A stretch of 64,000 nucleotides of DNA from Mycoplasmataceae bacterium. Lineage in GTDB: Bacteria; Bacillota_I; Bacilli_A; Mycoplasmatales; Mycoplasmoidaceae. Where the stretch lies: positions 1 through 64,000 of the forward strand of contig JAITRQ010000005.1 in NCBI GenBank assembly GCA_031288285.1, read 5' to 3'. A program made the translations under genes and the position numbers. The notes under the pieces were generated by a model that did not search any database, had not been told where the DNA came from, and saw nothing but the letters and a program-made list of their open reading frames with translations. This document shows, in pieces, positions 23,805-36,643 of the stretch; position 1 is the stretch's first letter, and each line of letters opens with the position of its first letter.

Positions 23805-24444
23805 TCTTAGGAAATGTAGATTCAAGAAATTCTTTGAGATTTTCTGTTGAAACCGCTCTACACCTTGAACCAACAAATTCGATATTCATAATTTCTAGTT
23901 TATTTGCGTAATAATTACCATCAGCTATGGCTAAAAAATAAACTTTTTTATCAACTACTCTTCTAGTAGATGTTAAAAAATTACACAAATCATTATAGGA
24001 ATTATCTTGAGCACCACCAGAATCTTTTGTGTATTTATGAGAACAATAAAAGTGAATACCACAATAAATAAATTCAAAATCTATGGATTTATTAGATTTC
24101 ACTCCGTTCCCAAAAGTGACGCGACCATCATTAGTTAGGATTTTGGCATTTTTACCAGATTTAGGTAAAATTTTAAATTCAGAAATACCTTCAATAGTAA
24201 TTATATAATCGCCAGCTATTTTTTCGTGAATGTTTTGTTTATTGGGGTCTTTCGCTAGAAATGCTGTCACTATTTTATCATTATCATTGATTCTATCTTT
24301 TATATCTTCCGCACATATTGAAGTTCTTTTACAAAATTCGTTAATTTTATTTGTTAGTCATTTGCTCAGTATCTCTTCCTTAACTTTCGAAATATTCTCT
24401 AGACGTTTTTGTTTGATTTTTTCTTCTCAATCTATTACCGGCAT
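23797..24444 (-). CDS. probable type II restriction endonuclease
   Basis: 215 residues with no close family recognised. Position opposite the methyltransferase, with stop codons overlapping, is the main evidence. The central segment SIDFEFIYCGIHFYCSHKYT, followed by KDSGGAQDNSYNDL, has the acidic/Lys and 'GGAQDN' character seen in several PD-(D/E)XK-fold restriction enzymes, but the catalytic residues cannot be assigned with certainty. The start ATG at 24442-24444 gives the longest frame, and TGA (for example in IDWEEK) encodes Trp. It probably cleaves the site protected by the neighbouring methylase. Confidence 0.65.
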
Positions 24445-24560
24445 GCTCTAACGATTATATCAACACACTCCGAGAGATCGTCGCAAATATTAATATATAC
24501 CAAGACACATAAATATCTCACTAAATAATTCAACGAAAAATTATGCTGTGTGCGATTATT

Positions 24561-24854
<294 letters not shown>

Positions 24855-24920
24855 TTAAAATCATCACTAAATTGTAACTTCAAAAAAGGATACAGTTTTA
24901 TGAAAAACTATATAAATGAA

Positions 24921-25583
24921 TTAAACTAGTGGGATTATTCAAGTACTTGGTAACCCTTTGAATGTACCTATTGTGATTCCAAGACCAGGATTGGGAGGTA
25001 CGATAACCGCCCCCCCCAAACTGTTAAAACCAGAAAAAGCATCATTACCGATTGTTGGTATTGCAGTTCAAGTAGAAGCGTTAATAATATTAAAACCTAC
25101 ACACCCAGAAAATCCCATATAACCAATATTATCTACTGAACTAGGAATTGTTAGCATCCCGGTAAGTCCTGAGCAATCCTCGAATGCATATTGACCAATT
25201 GTATTTAAATTAATAGCAATAGTTAAATCGAGATTAGTAATGGTGTGGTAAGCATCACCATTGTTAAATGCGTCGCGAAATGCATTATTAGCAATTGATG
25301 TTACGTTGTATTGAGTATCACCATCCAAAAATACAGGTGGTATTCATAATGTATTGTAGGCATCTAAATCAAGATCGCTTTTCAATCCGGTGATAGTTAA
25401 TGAATTACCATTTTCATCTCAATCGAAATATTCCTTAGTAAACGGAATAGAACCTTCTGGTGGGGTTGGCCCTGGTGGGTTTGAATTCTTACTACAGCTA
25501 GTAGTTGAAATGAGCATTCCGACTCCAAAAATCCCCAAAATTACACTTGGAACAACACTCAATATTCATTTGTTTTTTTTCAT
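24921..25583 (-). CDS. small LRR lipoprotein
   Basis: 220 residues. A clear lipoprotein signal (MKKNKWILSVV, then a hydrophobic core, lipobox TTSC-S) is followed by a Pro-rich linker NPPGPTPPEGS. There are then a few LRR_5 units: SIANNAFRD, TIGQYAFEDCSGLTGMLTIP, NIGYMGFSGC, TIGNDAFSGF. It is much shorter than usual for BspA-like proteins, and a remnant of an LRR C-terminus lies just downstream. A G8 run (C8 at 25010-25017) lies within the coding part near the 3' end; as written it is in frame. Upstream there is a T16 tract on the sense strand, next to a TATATT -10. A surface-exposed, possibly switchable protein is inferred. Confidence 0.82.
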
Positions 25584-25617
25584 ATATTCTCTCTTATTTT
25601 TAAATTAATCTAAATTA

Positions 25618-25643
25618 AATATACCTCAAAAAAAAAAAAAAAA
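25618..25643 (-). promoter_or_regulatory. LRR lipoprotein promoter region with T16 tract
   Basis: On the minus strand a run of 16 T (A16 at 25628-25643) is followed by GAGG and TATATT (25618-25623), a plausible -10, about 35 bp before the ATG. The tract occupies the spacer and reaches the -35 position. No TTGACA-like -35 is obvious upstream. The layout is similar to the gene at 18985. Confidence 0.5.
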
Positions 25644-25715
25644 CGACACATTTTTTTAAAAAATTATTGGTTTTTCTTGCTTCTAAAGTGGCACTTTGGT
25701 GGCAACTAATCCAAC

Positions 25716-26267
25716 TTATAGCTTAATTGACTCACCACGGATGTATCCAAATAGTATATCAACAACACGCACGATTGCTTTCTGTATTATGGGGATTTCT
25801 TGCTCACCAAAACGACCAATCACATAATTAGCTAAGTCTTCAGAAGGATTAGCGGGTTGGCCAATACCAATGCGAATGCGGGCGATATTTTGACTATGTA
25901 ATTTATCAATAATATCTTTAATACCATTGTGTCCTCCGGCCGAACCGTTTATACGATACCTTATGCCACCAATGGGTAAATAAATATCATCAGAAATAAT
26001 CAATATATTAATAATATCTATGTGATAGTAATTAGCTATCGCTGACACAAAATCACCAGATAGATTCATGTATGTAAGGGGTTGAGCCAAAATATAAGTA
26101 TGTTCACCCACAGTGATTTTGGTTATCTTGCCGTTAAACTGTGTTTGACCTAATGAAGTATTTAACTTTGCGCATAAACTATCAATCACCATAAATCCTA
26201 TGTTGTGACGAGTGCACTGGTATTGCTGTGGATAATTACCCAACCCAACAATTAATTTAATAGCCAT
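25716..26267 (-). CDS. pth: peptidyl-tRNA hydrolase
   Basis: 183 residues. It recycles peptidyl-tRNAs dropped by ribosomes. Conserved features: LIVGLGNYPQQYQCTRHNIGF with the catalytic His at about 21, PLTYMNLSG, SDDIYLPIGGIRYR and SAGGHNGIKDI. It lies 3 bp downstream of purA on the same strand, at the end of a leftward run from dnaA. Confidence 0.97.
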   Translation of the reverse strand: MAIKLIVGLGNYPQQYQCTRHNIGFMVIDSLCAKLNTSLGQTQFNGKITKITVGEHTYILAQPLTYMNLSGDFVSAIANYYHIDIINILIISDDIYLPIGGIRYRINGSAGGHNGIKDIIDKLHSQNIARIRIGIGQPANPSEDLANYVIGRFGEQEIPIIQKAIVRVVDILFGYIRGESIKL

Positions 26268-26270
26268 ATA

Positions 26271-27545
26271 TTAATTTTTAATCGTGCGGACACGATCATT
26301 ACCAACCGAAATGTAGGTGATCGGTATTCCTAAAGATTCGGCAACAAAACTCACGTATTTTTGCGCATTAATTGGCAATTTATTGTATTTAGTTGTGTGG
26401 GTAATATCTTCTGATCATCCCTTAAATGTTTTATAAATAGGTTTGCATTGGGCGTATTCTTTATCGTTGGGAACAATTTCATGAATTACTTTGTTTTTGT
26501 ACATGTAAGCCACACATATTTTAAGTGATTTTAACCCCGATAAAACATCAAGCAATGTCAAGGCTATTTCTGTCGTACCAACTACATTGACAGCATATTT
26601 AAGCATTACTAGATCTAATCAACCAATACGTCTAGGTCGTTTAGTTACTGTCCCATATTCCATGCCTTTTTGCCTAATGTATTCAGCATCGTTATCAGTG
26701 ATTTCAGCAATAAATGGTCCTTCGCCCACACGCGAAGTGTAGACTTTAACAATACTAAGCACATTGTGAATTTTAGTTGTGCTAATACCGCTACCACTAG
26801 ACACACCAGCCACAGTAGAAGAAGAGGTAACGTATGGGTAAGTACCCATGTCAATATCTAAGAAAGTACCCTGCGCTCCTTCAAACAAAATCTTTTTATT
26901 TTTTTTATAAGCATCATTTAATAAATCAATAGTATTAGTAATGTAGGGTTTAATACGTTGTCCTAATGCATAATATTCTTCTACTAAACGATTAACATCT
27001 TCAAAAGTGTAGTTAATTTTATTGAGAAAATCCACTTTAGTTTTAAAAGAAAGCGCAATCTTATTTTTTAATTCGGATTTATTGAATAGGTCAGATGTCC
27101 TTACACCTACTCGTAAAATTTTATCAGCATAACAAGGGCCAATACCACATAATGTTGTCCCCACTTTTTGATCACCTTTTAATTGCTCATAATATTTATC
27201 AATGGCAATATGATAATCCATAATGACATGGGCACGATTAGAGACAAACAAACGGTTCGTTACATCAAAACCGTTGTCTTTTAAATACGAAATTTCTTTT
27301 AAAAGAGTTTTGGGGTTAACCACCACTCCGTGACCAATAACCACTTTTTTAGAAGGCTTAAATATACCCGATGGTATTAAACGTAATTTGTATTTAACTC
27401 CTTTAACAACAATAGAATGACCAGCATTATCTCCACCCTGAAAGCGCACAATATAGTCATATGCGTCTGCTAAAATATCGGTAAATTTGCCCTTGCCTTC
27501 ATCGCCATATTGGGCTCCGATAATTAACATGCACTGCTTATTCAT
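26271..27545 (-). CDS. purA: adenylosuccinate synthetase
   Basis: 424 residues. It makes adenylosuccinate from IMP, aspartate and GTP on the way to AMP. The GTP loop GAQYGDEGKGK is at about 9-19, followed by FQGGDNAGHS, KVGTTLCGIGPCYADK and FEGAQGTFLDIDMGTYPYVT, all as expected. The C-terminal third continues through TGA codons read as Trp. The ATG at 27543-27545 is preferred to an in-frame GTG five codons earlier because it aligns with the family start. A purB gene, needed to complete the step to AMP, is not in the window. Confidence 0.96.
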
Positions 27546-27625
27546 AAAAGAAACACCCACATATTATATATATTTAGTCATTATAAAATAACACCATAAT
27601 AAATCAAAGAAACAAAAAATGTATA

Positions 27626-28048
27626 TTATATTTTTAGTAAATTAATACCAATGGTTTTATCAAATTTACGCAATATTTTTTTCTTATAACTAGTAACAAA
27701 AATTTCGGCTGTGACTGAAATAATGGCGCGATTTAAATGACCCCCAAAGACTTTTAATGTGTAATCGCTGGCATTAATATGAGCATGCAAATAAATTTCA
27801 TTATTTAGTAGTGATATATTACCACTCAGACTAGTAATTTCTAGGCTTTGTTTAAGTGTCTGTTGTATATATCTTCCTTGCTTTTGATCGTAAATACTAA
27901 TGGTTAGGCTATTAGTGGCACCAATGCCATGGAAATAACCAGTGCAAACGTGTGCCTCTTTGCAAAAATCATTAATAGCTTGAAGAATTTCATCACCCTT
28001 CTCCAAACGCAAACAATACTGACTGGCTGATATTTTAACGTATCTCAT
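27626..28048 (-). CDS. PPC-domain (DUF296) protein
   Basis: 140 residues spanning the whole PPC domain (plants and prokaryotes conserved): GDEILQAINDFCKEAH, YFHGIGATNSLTISIYD, SLSGNISLLNNEIYLHAHI and KVFGGHLNRA. The paired histidines in HAHI and GGHL are the metal-binding residues in bacterial members. Bacterial PPC proteins are often annotated as DNA-binding, but their role is uncertain. It lies between ychF and purA on the same strand. Confidence 0.88.
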   Translation of the reverse strand: MRYVKISASQYCLRLEKGDEILQAINDFCKEAHVCTGYFHGIGATNSLTISIYDQKQGRYIQQTLKQSLEITSLSGNISLLNNEIYLHAHINASDYTLKVFGGHLNRAIISVTAEIFVTSYKKKILRKFDKTIGINLLKI

Positions 28049-28086
28049 AATATTCTTGATTATATTTGGTTGAAGTTATTGGCAAA

Positions 28087-29184
28087 CTATTTATTAATTC
28101 GAAAATAACAAATGTCACCGTCTTGCATTAAATAATTTTTGCCTTCGATTTTTAATTTGCCTTGTTCCTTTACTTTTAATTCAGAACCCGACACAATTAA
28201 GTCTTGATATTTCATCACTTCAACACGAATAAATCCTTTAATGAAATCGGTATGAATTAATCCAGCACACTCTACCGCATTCATTCCATTAACAAATGTT
28301 CATGCTTTACATTCATCTTCACCGAATGTAAAAAATGTTTTTAAATTTAACATTGTATAAGTAGTAGTAATAAGTGAATCTAACCCAGGATCTTTAATAT
28401 TTAAATCTAGTAAAAATTTTTGTTTATCTACTTCTTTTAATAGTGAAATTTCATATTCAATATTAATGGCAATGGGAATGATCTGGGCATGATATTGATT
28501 GTGAATATATTTTTTTAAAGTATTGTAATGTTCATTTTGCATTGGCATAGCAATATCATCCTCATCAATATTAGCAATATATAACATTGGTTTCATTGTT
28601 AATAACTGATAGTTTTGCACAATTAACATTTCTTCGGGAGTAAATTTAATTTGGTTAGCCAAAATATTATTTTTAAAGGCATGTATTAATTCTTTGCACA
28701 CTTTGGTTTCAATTAGCGTGTACTTGTCTTGTGCGTTGATATTTAACTTACTTAACCGGCGTTCAACCATATCTAGATCAGCAAAAATTAACTCCAAATT
28801 TATAACTTCTACGTCCCTAATAGGATCAACATCAGTATAAACATGAGTAATAGTCTTCTCACTAAAACATCTAACTACATGACAAATGGCGTCTACTTCT
28901 CTAATGTTGGATAAAAATTGGTTACCCAACCCCTCGCCTTTTGACGCCCCCTTTACTAACCCAGCAATATCCACAAACTTGCATGTGGCATAAGTAGTTT
29001 TGTTGGGATGAATTAAATTGGCTAATTTATTTAAGCGCTTGTCCATCACTTTAACAATACCCACATTGGGTTGAATAGTAGCGAATGGGTAATTAGCCGC
29101 TTCTACGCTAGAATTGGTAATAGTGTTAAATAATGTGGATTTACCCACGTTGGGTAGACCAATAATACCCGCTGATAAACTCAT
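28087..29184 (-). CDS. ychF: redox-regulated ATPase/GTPase YchF
   Basis: 365 residues, the family length. It is an Obg-related P-loop protein that binds ATP and associates with ribosomes. G1 [12 protein letters not shown] is at about 9-20, [20 protein letters not shown] is the G3 region, and the C-terminal TGS-like domain ends with [12 protein letters not shown] and [13 protein letters not shown] at 28298-28300 is Trp ([11 protein letters not shown]). It starts 5 bp after the dnaN stop. Confidence 0.96.
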
Positions 29185-29189
29185 AAATG

Positions 29190-30305
29190 TTAAGTTGTTT
29201 TAATTGGCAAAATTATTGAATAATATTCGGTATTTTTAGGGTCCAAGACAGCAATGGGGGTAATGTTTGATAAGAATCTAAATTCAATTTTATTATCTTC
29301 AATGTTTGTAATTAAACTCAACAAAGCATTAACATTTAGTGAAATTTTAATATCTTCACCTTGATATCCTTCAATATTTAATTCTTCATAAGAAGTTCCT
29401 AATTCAATACTACGACAAGTAATTTTTAAAATGTTATTGGTAATATTTAATAATACTGATGGTTTTTTGTCAGTACTAGCAACAATCAATCCTTTTTCAA
29501 GAGCATTTAAAAATTTATATTTATGAATTAAAAAGTGTAATGGTTTAGTTTCTTCAATTGCTTTAGTTGGTGAAGGATATTCGCCTTCGATTAGTCTACA
29601 CGAAAATAAATAATCTTTGACTTGAATAATTAAATTATTGTGTTGGATATATATATTTAGTTCTTGATCTTGATCAATTAATTCATTAATATATTTCAAA
29701 ATTTGTACATTGATAATAATTTTAAATTTTGGTCCATTAAAATTAGTCTTGATATAGGCGAGATGAACACCATCAGTGCTTAATGCTTCTATTTGACCAT
29801 TAACCCTACTGCTATCAATTAAAATGCCTTTTAAAACTGTACGAAAATTTTCAGTCAAGCTAACAGTGTTTGATAATTTACTAATAACATTTTTGATAAA
29901 TTTAGATGATATGACTATTTTTTCGTAACTAGTAAAATCAAAATTTATACTAGGATAAGTGTGCTTTTCTTGGGTGTTAATATCAAAAGAAAATGTATCT
30001 GCTGATATCCGTAGAACAGAATTGTCGATCAATTCTAAATTTACTTTAGTGGCATTTATTTTATTAACTATATTGTAGAAAACTTTCCCATTTAGTAAAG
30101 CTACTCCATTAGATTCAATATTTAGGCCATTACTGATGGTATTTTTAACTGAAATTAATGAATTTGATCCGATTATTGTTATTTTGTTATCGGTTGTTTC
30201 TAAAAGAATGCAATTAAAAATAGGGTTGGTTGAAATATTACTAATGACGTTAGAAATAATTCTTAATGATTTATTTAGTTCTTTTTTTTCAATAGTAAGT
30301 TTCAT
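29190..30305 (-). CDS. dnaN: DNA polymerase III sliding clamp (beta subunit)
   Basis: 371 residues with the three-domain clamp layout. The N-terminal MKLTIEKKELNKSLRIISNV, central VHLAYIKTN and C-terminal SNITPIAVLDPKN, ending in ILPIK, match DnaN. It encircles DNA and tethers polymerase. It lies immediately downstream of dnaA, as in most bacteria, with about 100 bp between them. Confidence 0.95.
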   Translation of the reverse strand: MKLTIEKKELNKSLRIISNVISNISTNPIFNCILLETTDNKITIIGSNSLISVKNTISNGLNIESNGVALLNGKVFYNIVNKINATKVNLELIDNSVLRISADTFSFDINTQEKHTYPSINFDFTSYEKIVISSKFIKNVISKLSNTVSLTENFRTVLKGILIDSSRVNGQIEALSTDGVHLAYIKTNFNGPKFKIIINVQILKYINELIDQDQELNIYIQHNNLIIQVKDYLFSCRLIEGEYPSPTKAIEETKPLHFLIHKYKFLNALEKGLIVASTDKKPSVLLNITNNILKITCRSIELGTSYEELNIEGYQGEDIKISLNVNALLSLITNIEDNKIEFRFLSNITPIAVLDPKNTEYYSIILPIKTT

Positions 30306-30407
30306 GATTTATTTTTGTTTATTTTAATTTAAATATTATTATAAGTTATGTTGGTTATGTTGGAAACCGCAATTTCATAAGTATAAATTGTCAACATTTT
30401 TCCCACA
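30306..30407. other. dnaA-dnaN intergenic region, possible DnaA-box remnants
   Basis: This AT-rich spacer holds TTTCCCACA (30399-30407), one mismatch from the DnaA box TTWTNCACA, and the weaker TTGTCAACA (30388-30396). It could be part of the origin, but no cluster of good boxes is present. Confidence 0.3.
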
Positions 30408-31763
30408 TTACATTTTCTTATATAAATTCTCGATAAAGATTTTGAAATTACTATCTTTTTTAAGATATTCATTGATTTTATTAATTCCTTCCACAATAGT
30501 AGAATGATCTCGTCCACCTAAATAACTACCTATTTGAGCAAAAGGCATATTAAATTTTTTTCGTAATACATACATGCATACGTGGCGTGGCGTGGTGATT
30601 TTTTTGGTGCGAATTTTTGATTTTACAGAATCTACATCAACCCCATATGCACTACAAACGGCGGTTATCACAACGTCTGGGTCTGCATCATAACCATAAC
30701 GTGTTAGTTTCATTTGTGATTCACCAGCTAGATTTTTGGTTACGACACTACTATCAATAACAGCTTGTGAAGGTAAATTATTCAAAGCATAGAACATTAT
30801 TTGATTTAAATGTCCTTCTAAACTTCTAATATCACGACTATTACGGTTGATAATATAGTTAATAGCATCTTTGGTGAAGTTGAAATTTGGCGCTTCTTGT
30901 TGTATTTTGGTTTCGAGAATTTGTCGCATTGTATTGATATCGGGATTTTTAATGTGCACTACTAACCCCGAGTTAAATCTTGAACGCATGCGATCTTCAA
31001 AGTTGTTCAATTGATTTATTGGTTTATCAGAAGTCATAATAATGATTTGTCCATTATTGATGTTGTGATTAAAAATGTGAAATAAAATTTCATTAGCCTT
31101 ATCTTTGTTGGCTAGAAATTGAATATCATCCATTAACAGTAAATCGTAACTTTGATATTTATCTTTCAATTCTTCAATAAGTTTTTGATTGTTCAACGAG
31201 TTATATACACCACGAATAAATTCGTCGGCAGTTACATAGCGAACTTTTTTATTGGGAAAATTTTGAATAAATTCTTGTCCAATCGCGTGTAATAAATGTG
31301 TTTTACCTAGTCCCACTCCACCACTAATTAATATTGGATTTCAATATGTCTTTTTTAATAAACTTTGCACAGCATTGTAAGCTGTTTTATTAAATTCAGC
31401 GATTACTAAATTATCAAATCGATAATGTTTGTTTATGCCTATTGCTGTTGGTGAGTTTTGTGATTGAGTAGTAGAAACGTTTGGGACAGTTACAAGATTT
31501 TTAGCTACAAAGACGATATTAAATTTGGTATTTAAAATACTGTTAATAGTTTTAGCGAAAGCACTAGCAAATTCATTATTTAGCACTTGTGCGGCAAATA
31601 AATTTTTAGCTTCTAATTGAATGTTTCCACCGGTTATTTCTTTTAAGTTGATAGTGGATACAAATTCATTTCAAAACGGCTCATTATTAATGGCTGATTT
31701 TAATACTTTTTTAGTTTCGACTAACGCGCTTTGGACTAACTGTTTTTCTACGTTTGAGCTCAT
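30408..31763 (-). CDS. dnaA: chromosomal replication initiator DnaA
   Basis: 451 residues. It binds DnaA boxes and melts the origin. Domain III has the Walker A GLGKTHLLHAIG (preceded by GVGV-like Gly residues) and Walker B LLMDDIQFLA, plus SDKPINQLNNFEDRMRSRF. Domain IV ends with HVCMYVLRKKF and YLGGRDHSTIVEGINK, the DNA-recognition helix. Domain I and the linker fill about residues 1-120. The ATG at 31761-31763 is the only good start and needs TGA as Trp downstream. It is divergent from rpmH, the classic origin arrangement. Confidence 0.97.
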
Positions 31764-31859
31764 GACACGTGGGATATCTATAATACTAAAAATATTAAAA
31801 AACCTTGTAAAATCATTTTAATAGTTTATTATTGTTAATTATCTTATTAATTAAATATT
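31764..31859. other. dnaA-rpmH divergent spacer, presumed oriC neighbourhood
   Basis: This 96-bp, extremely AT-rich interval lies between dnaA (leftward) and rpmH-rnpA (rightward). Gene strand bias flips here, which is typical of the replication origin. No perfect TTATCCACA box is seen, and the interval is unusually short for oriC. Confidence 0.45.
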
Positions 31860-32006
31860 ATGAAACGTACTTATCAACCCAACAAAGCAAGACGTGCTAA
31901 AAAACATGGATTTTTATCGCGTACAGGCACTAGCAAAGGTAGACAAGTAATTAAACGTCGTATGCACAAGGGCCGTCATAAACTCACCGTTTCTGATGAA
32001 AAATAA
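31860..32006 (+). CDS. rpmH: ribosomal protein bL34
   Basis: 48 residues: [20 protein letters not shown], then [20 protein letters not shown], almost the universal L34 sequence. It is a component of the large ribosomal subunit. It overlaps the start of rnpA by 11 bp, a typical pairing, and lies divergent from dnaA across the presumed origin. Confidence 0.97.
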   Translation: MKRTYQPNKARRAKKHGFLSRTGTSKGRQVIKRRMHKGRHKLTVSDEK

Positions 32007-32334
32007 GCGTAGCGTTATTATTTTAAAAGCGACAAAATGTTTTGATCGTGTAGTGAATAGTAAAAACACTAAAAGCATTAGTAACAGCGTTTTTAAATTT
32101 AAATACATTCCCAACAAACTGGTTCAAACGCGTTGTGGATTAGCGGTTAGTAAGAAAAAATACAAAACAGCTGTTCTACGTAACAAAATTAAACGACAAG
32201 TTCGTATGATGATGCAAGATATTCTCACATCTAATCATGTAGATATAGTGGTAATTGTAAAAGAAGCTTATCAAGGTAACACGTATCAAGAAAACAAAAA
32301 ACTCTTTATAGATTTGTATAATGCTATACAATAA
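31996..32334 (+). CDS. rnpA: RNase P protein component
   Basis: 112 residues. It is the protein cofactor for the RNase P RNA encoded at 18213. The family RNR motif appears as [10 protein letters not shown], preceded by the basic [14 protein letters not shown]. The N-terminal [18 protein letters not shown] is typical. It starts inside the 3' end of rpmH, so expression is probably coupled. Confidence 0.95.
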   Translation: MKNKRSVIILKATKCFDRVVNSKNTKSISNSVFKFKYIPNKLVQTRCGLAVSKKKYKTAVLRNKIKRQVRMMMQDILTSNHVDIVVIVKEAYQGNTYQENKKLFIDLYNAIQ

Positions 32335-32349
32335 AGTCTCTTATTTTTC

Positions 32350-33486
32350 ATGAGTGTAAAACCTGTTTTTTCTTTTAAAAATACTACTGGCGATGATGTC
32401 ATTAGCCCGTTTTGAGCTAAAGCGCCCACCAAAGTAAATAGGGCTAGACAAGGTGTTAAATTATTTTGAAAATGATTTAAGTTGGCACTATTTGCTTTTC
32501 TAATGATTATGGGTCTTTGGGGGTGTTTTCAGTCCATGTGAGATGGTACTGTTGCAGTAGATCCGCATGTTGGCGGGGGACTAGAATTTGGCTTTCCATT
32601 TGGGACAACGGGCGATTGACGTTACGATTTAACTGCTAATCAATCGTCGCAATACCACACATTTTCTAATTGGGACATGAGTTATGGACCGTTTTATGGC
32701 ATCTTTGTTTTTCCGGGCGCATGATTGGTATTAAATTTAATGTATGCTACAAGTAATTGAGTTGGCGGATTAAATGCATTAATGTCTATTTTTGTTTTAT
32801 TAACTATTATTCGAATATTAACTGGGGCGGCAACGTTAAGATCTTCGTTGCAAAACGAGAAAATGTCAGAAGTGCAAGGGAAAATGGCCGAAATTAATGC
32901 CAAATATAAAGATCTCAAAGACCCCGCTTCCAAGCAGAAAAAACAGCAAGAAACTATGCAGTTATATCGAAAATATAAAATTAAGCCTTTTGCCGCTTTT
33001 GAGCAAATGTTTATTACATTACCGATATTTTTAATTATTTATCGTGTAGTTACGATCGCTCGACCATTAAAAGCAACGACTTTATTTGGTATGTGAAATT
33101 TTGCCACCACACCATTAACCGCCTTATTTTCTTCTTTTACTTCTGGTGGGTGAGTTTACATTTTCTTCTTATTGATTGTCGTACCAGCACAATACGCTTC
33201 AATGAAGTTACCCCAAATTTGAGCGCGACAACGTAATCGCGATGCTAGTGCCACTAGTGGTAAAGGCGAAAAGCAACAGAAAAAAACGCGTATGATACAA
33301 AATGTTTTTGCTATCGCCATGGGAGCAATTGTGGCTTTTTCAGCGGCCGGTGTGGGTGTTTATTGGTTTTTGAACTCGCTTTTTTCTGTCGCTCAATCTT
33401 ATATTATTCACCGAATAATATTACATCGTCGTAAATCGGGCGGGAGTAAAACAGCCTCACGGTTAGCGGCTTTGGGTATTACTTAA
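32350..33486 (+). CDS. yidC: membrane protein insertase YidC/Oxa1
   Basis: 378 residues in one frame with TGA as Trp. There is an N-terminal cytoplasmic stretch and a membrane span at about 45-65, then the YidC core beginning [20 protein letters not shown]. The cytoplasmic hairpin [20 protein letters not shown] and [20 protein letters not shown] are diagnostic. Later spans include [17 protein letters not shown], followed by a basic tail. It inserts proteins into the membrane. It follows rnpA by 15 bp, the standard rpmH-rnpA-yidC order. Confidence 0.95.
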
Positions 33487-33497
33487 ACATCGATTTT

Positions 33498-34302
33498 ATG
33501 GCCCCTATGACCATACAGACAATACTTCAAAAGTATAATATCTACCCTTCAAAAAAATTGGGACAAAATTTTATCAATAATCCAAAAATATGTGAGCAGA
33601 TTATTACTAATTTAGACTTGCATCATGTTGACGCTATTTTAGAAATAGGACCAGGGCTAGGCGTTCTTACTCAACAATTATTAACATTAAATATACCAGT
33701 AATAGCTATTGAAATTGACAAGCGTTTAAGTGTAGTTTTGCGTAAAAATTATGTGTCTCCGCATTTAACCATCATCACACATGATGCACTGAAATTAGAT
33801 TGATTTATTATTTGCAAATCTTCTGCCAATGTTATATTGGTAGCCAATATACCCTACATAATCAGTTCTCAAATTATTCTTAAATTTTTACAAACGACTA
33901 ATATTCATTCGGCATATTTAATGGTTCAAACCGAAATGGCCGAACGCATCATGGCACATGTGAGTACGCATCAATACAATGCTTTTACTATACTAGTTCA
34001 ATATTATGCTAGTGTTGAAAAAATTCTTAATGTATCTGCCACCAATTTTTATCCTCAACCCCAAGTAGATTCTACAGTGGTGCGCATAGTAAAAACCGAT
34101 AAATTTTGAGATGACAAGTTTGCTTTATTTCTTAGACGTTGTTTTATGGCTAAACGGCAAACGCTATGGAATAATTTAAAACTTTGATATGACAAAAAAT
34201 TAATTAAAGATGTTTTTGATCATTTAAAATTTGATTATAAAATTCGCGCCGAAAATATTGCTGTAAATTTAATGCACCAACTATATCAAAAGTTCGAACC
34301 AC

Positions 34303-34319
<17 letters not shown>
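33498..34319 (+). CDS. ksgA: 16S rRNA dimethyladenosine transferase
   Basis: 273 residues. It dimethylates two adjacent adenines near the 3' end of 16S rRNA. KKLGQNFINNPKICEQI opens the protein, motif I is ILEIGPGLGVLTQQLL, motif IV is VANIPYIISSQI, and MVQTEMAERIMA with FYPQPQVDSTVVRI follows. TGA codons are Trp. Two ATGs (33498 and 33507) are possible starts. It overlaps ispE by 17 bp. Confidence 0.95.
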
Positions 34320-36547
<2,228 letters not shown>

Positions 36548-36575
36548 AATACATATAACTTATCGCAATATTTTA

Positions 36576-36607
36576 TTGACATTATTAAGTTAATTTGGTA
36601 GTACAAT
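36576..36607 (+). promoter_or_regulatory. candidate crr promoter
   Basis: TTGACA (36576-36581) and TACAAT (36602-36607) lie 20 bp apart, a long spacer, upstream of crr. GGAG before the ATG could be the ribosome site. Confidence 0.4.
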
Positions 36608-36643
36608 TAATGCAATAGTAGTAAAAGACGGAGAAATAAAATT

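Larger units (their letters stand above)
22468..24514. repeat. 13-bp direct repeats flanking the restriction-modification cassette
   Basis: AAGACACATAAAT occurs at 22468-22480 and again at 24502-24514, just outside the genes of the cassette. Both copies have AATATTA nearby on their left side. They could mark the edges of an inserted segment. Confidence 0.6.

Noticed and set aside
25685-25697. Palindrome AAAGTGGCACTTT downstream of pth
   Set aside because: A one-base loop cannot form a hairpin terminator and no T tract follows on the minus strand.
30388-30407. DnaA-box cluster at dnaA-dnaN
   Set aside because: Only one site with a single mismatch and one weaker; too little to call an origin with confidence.
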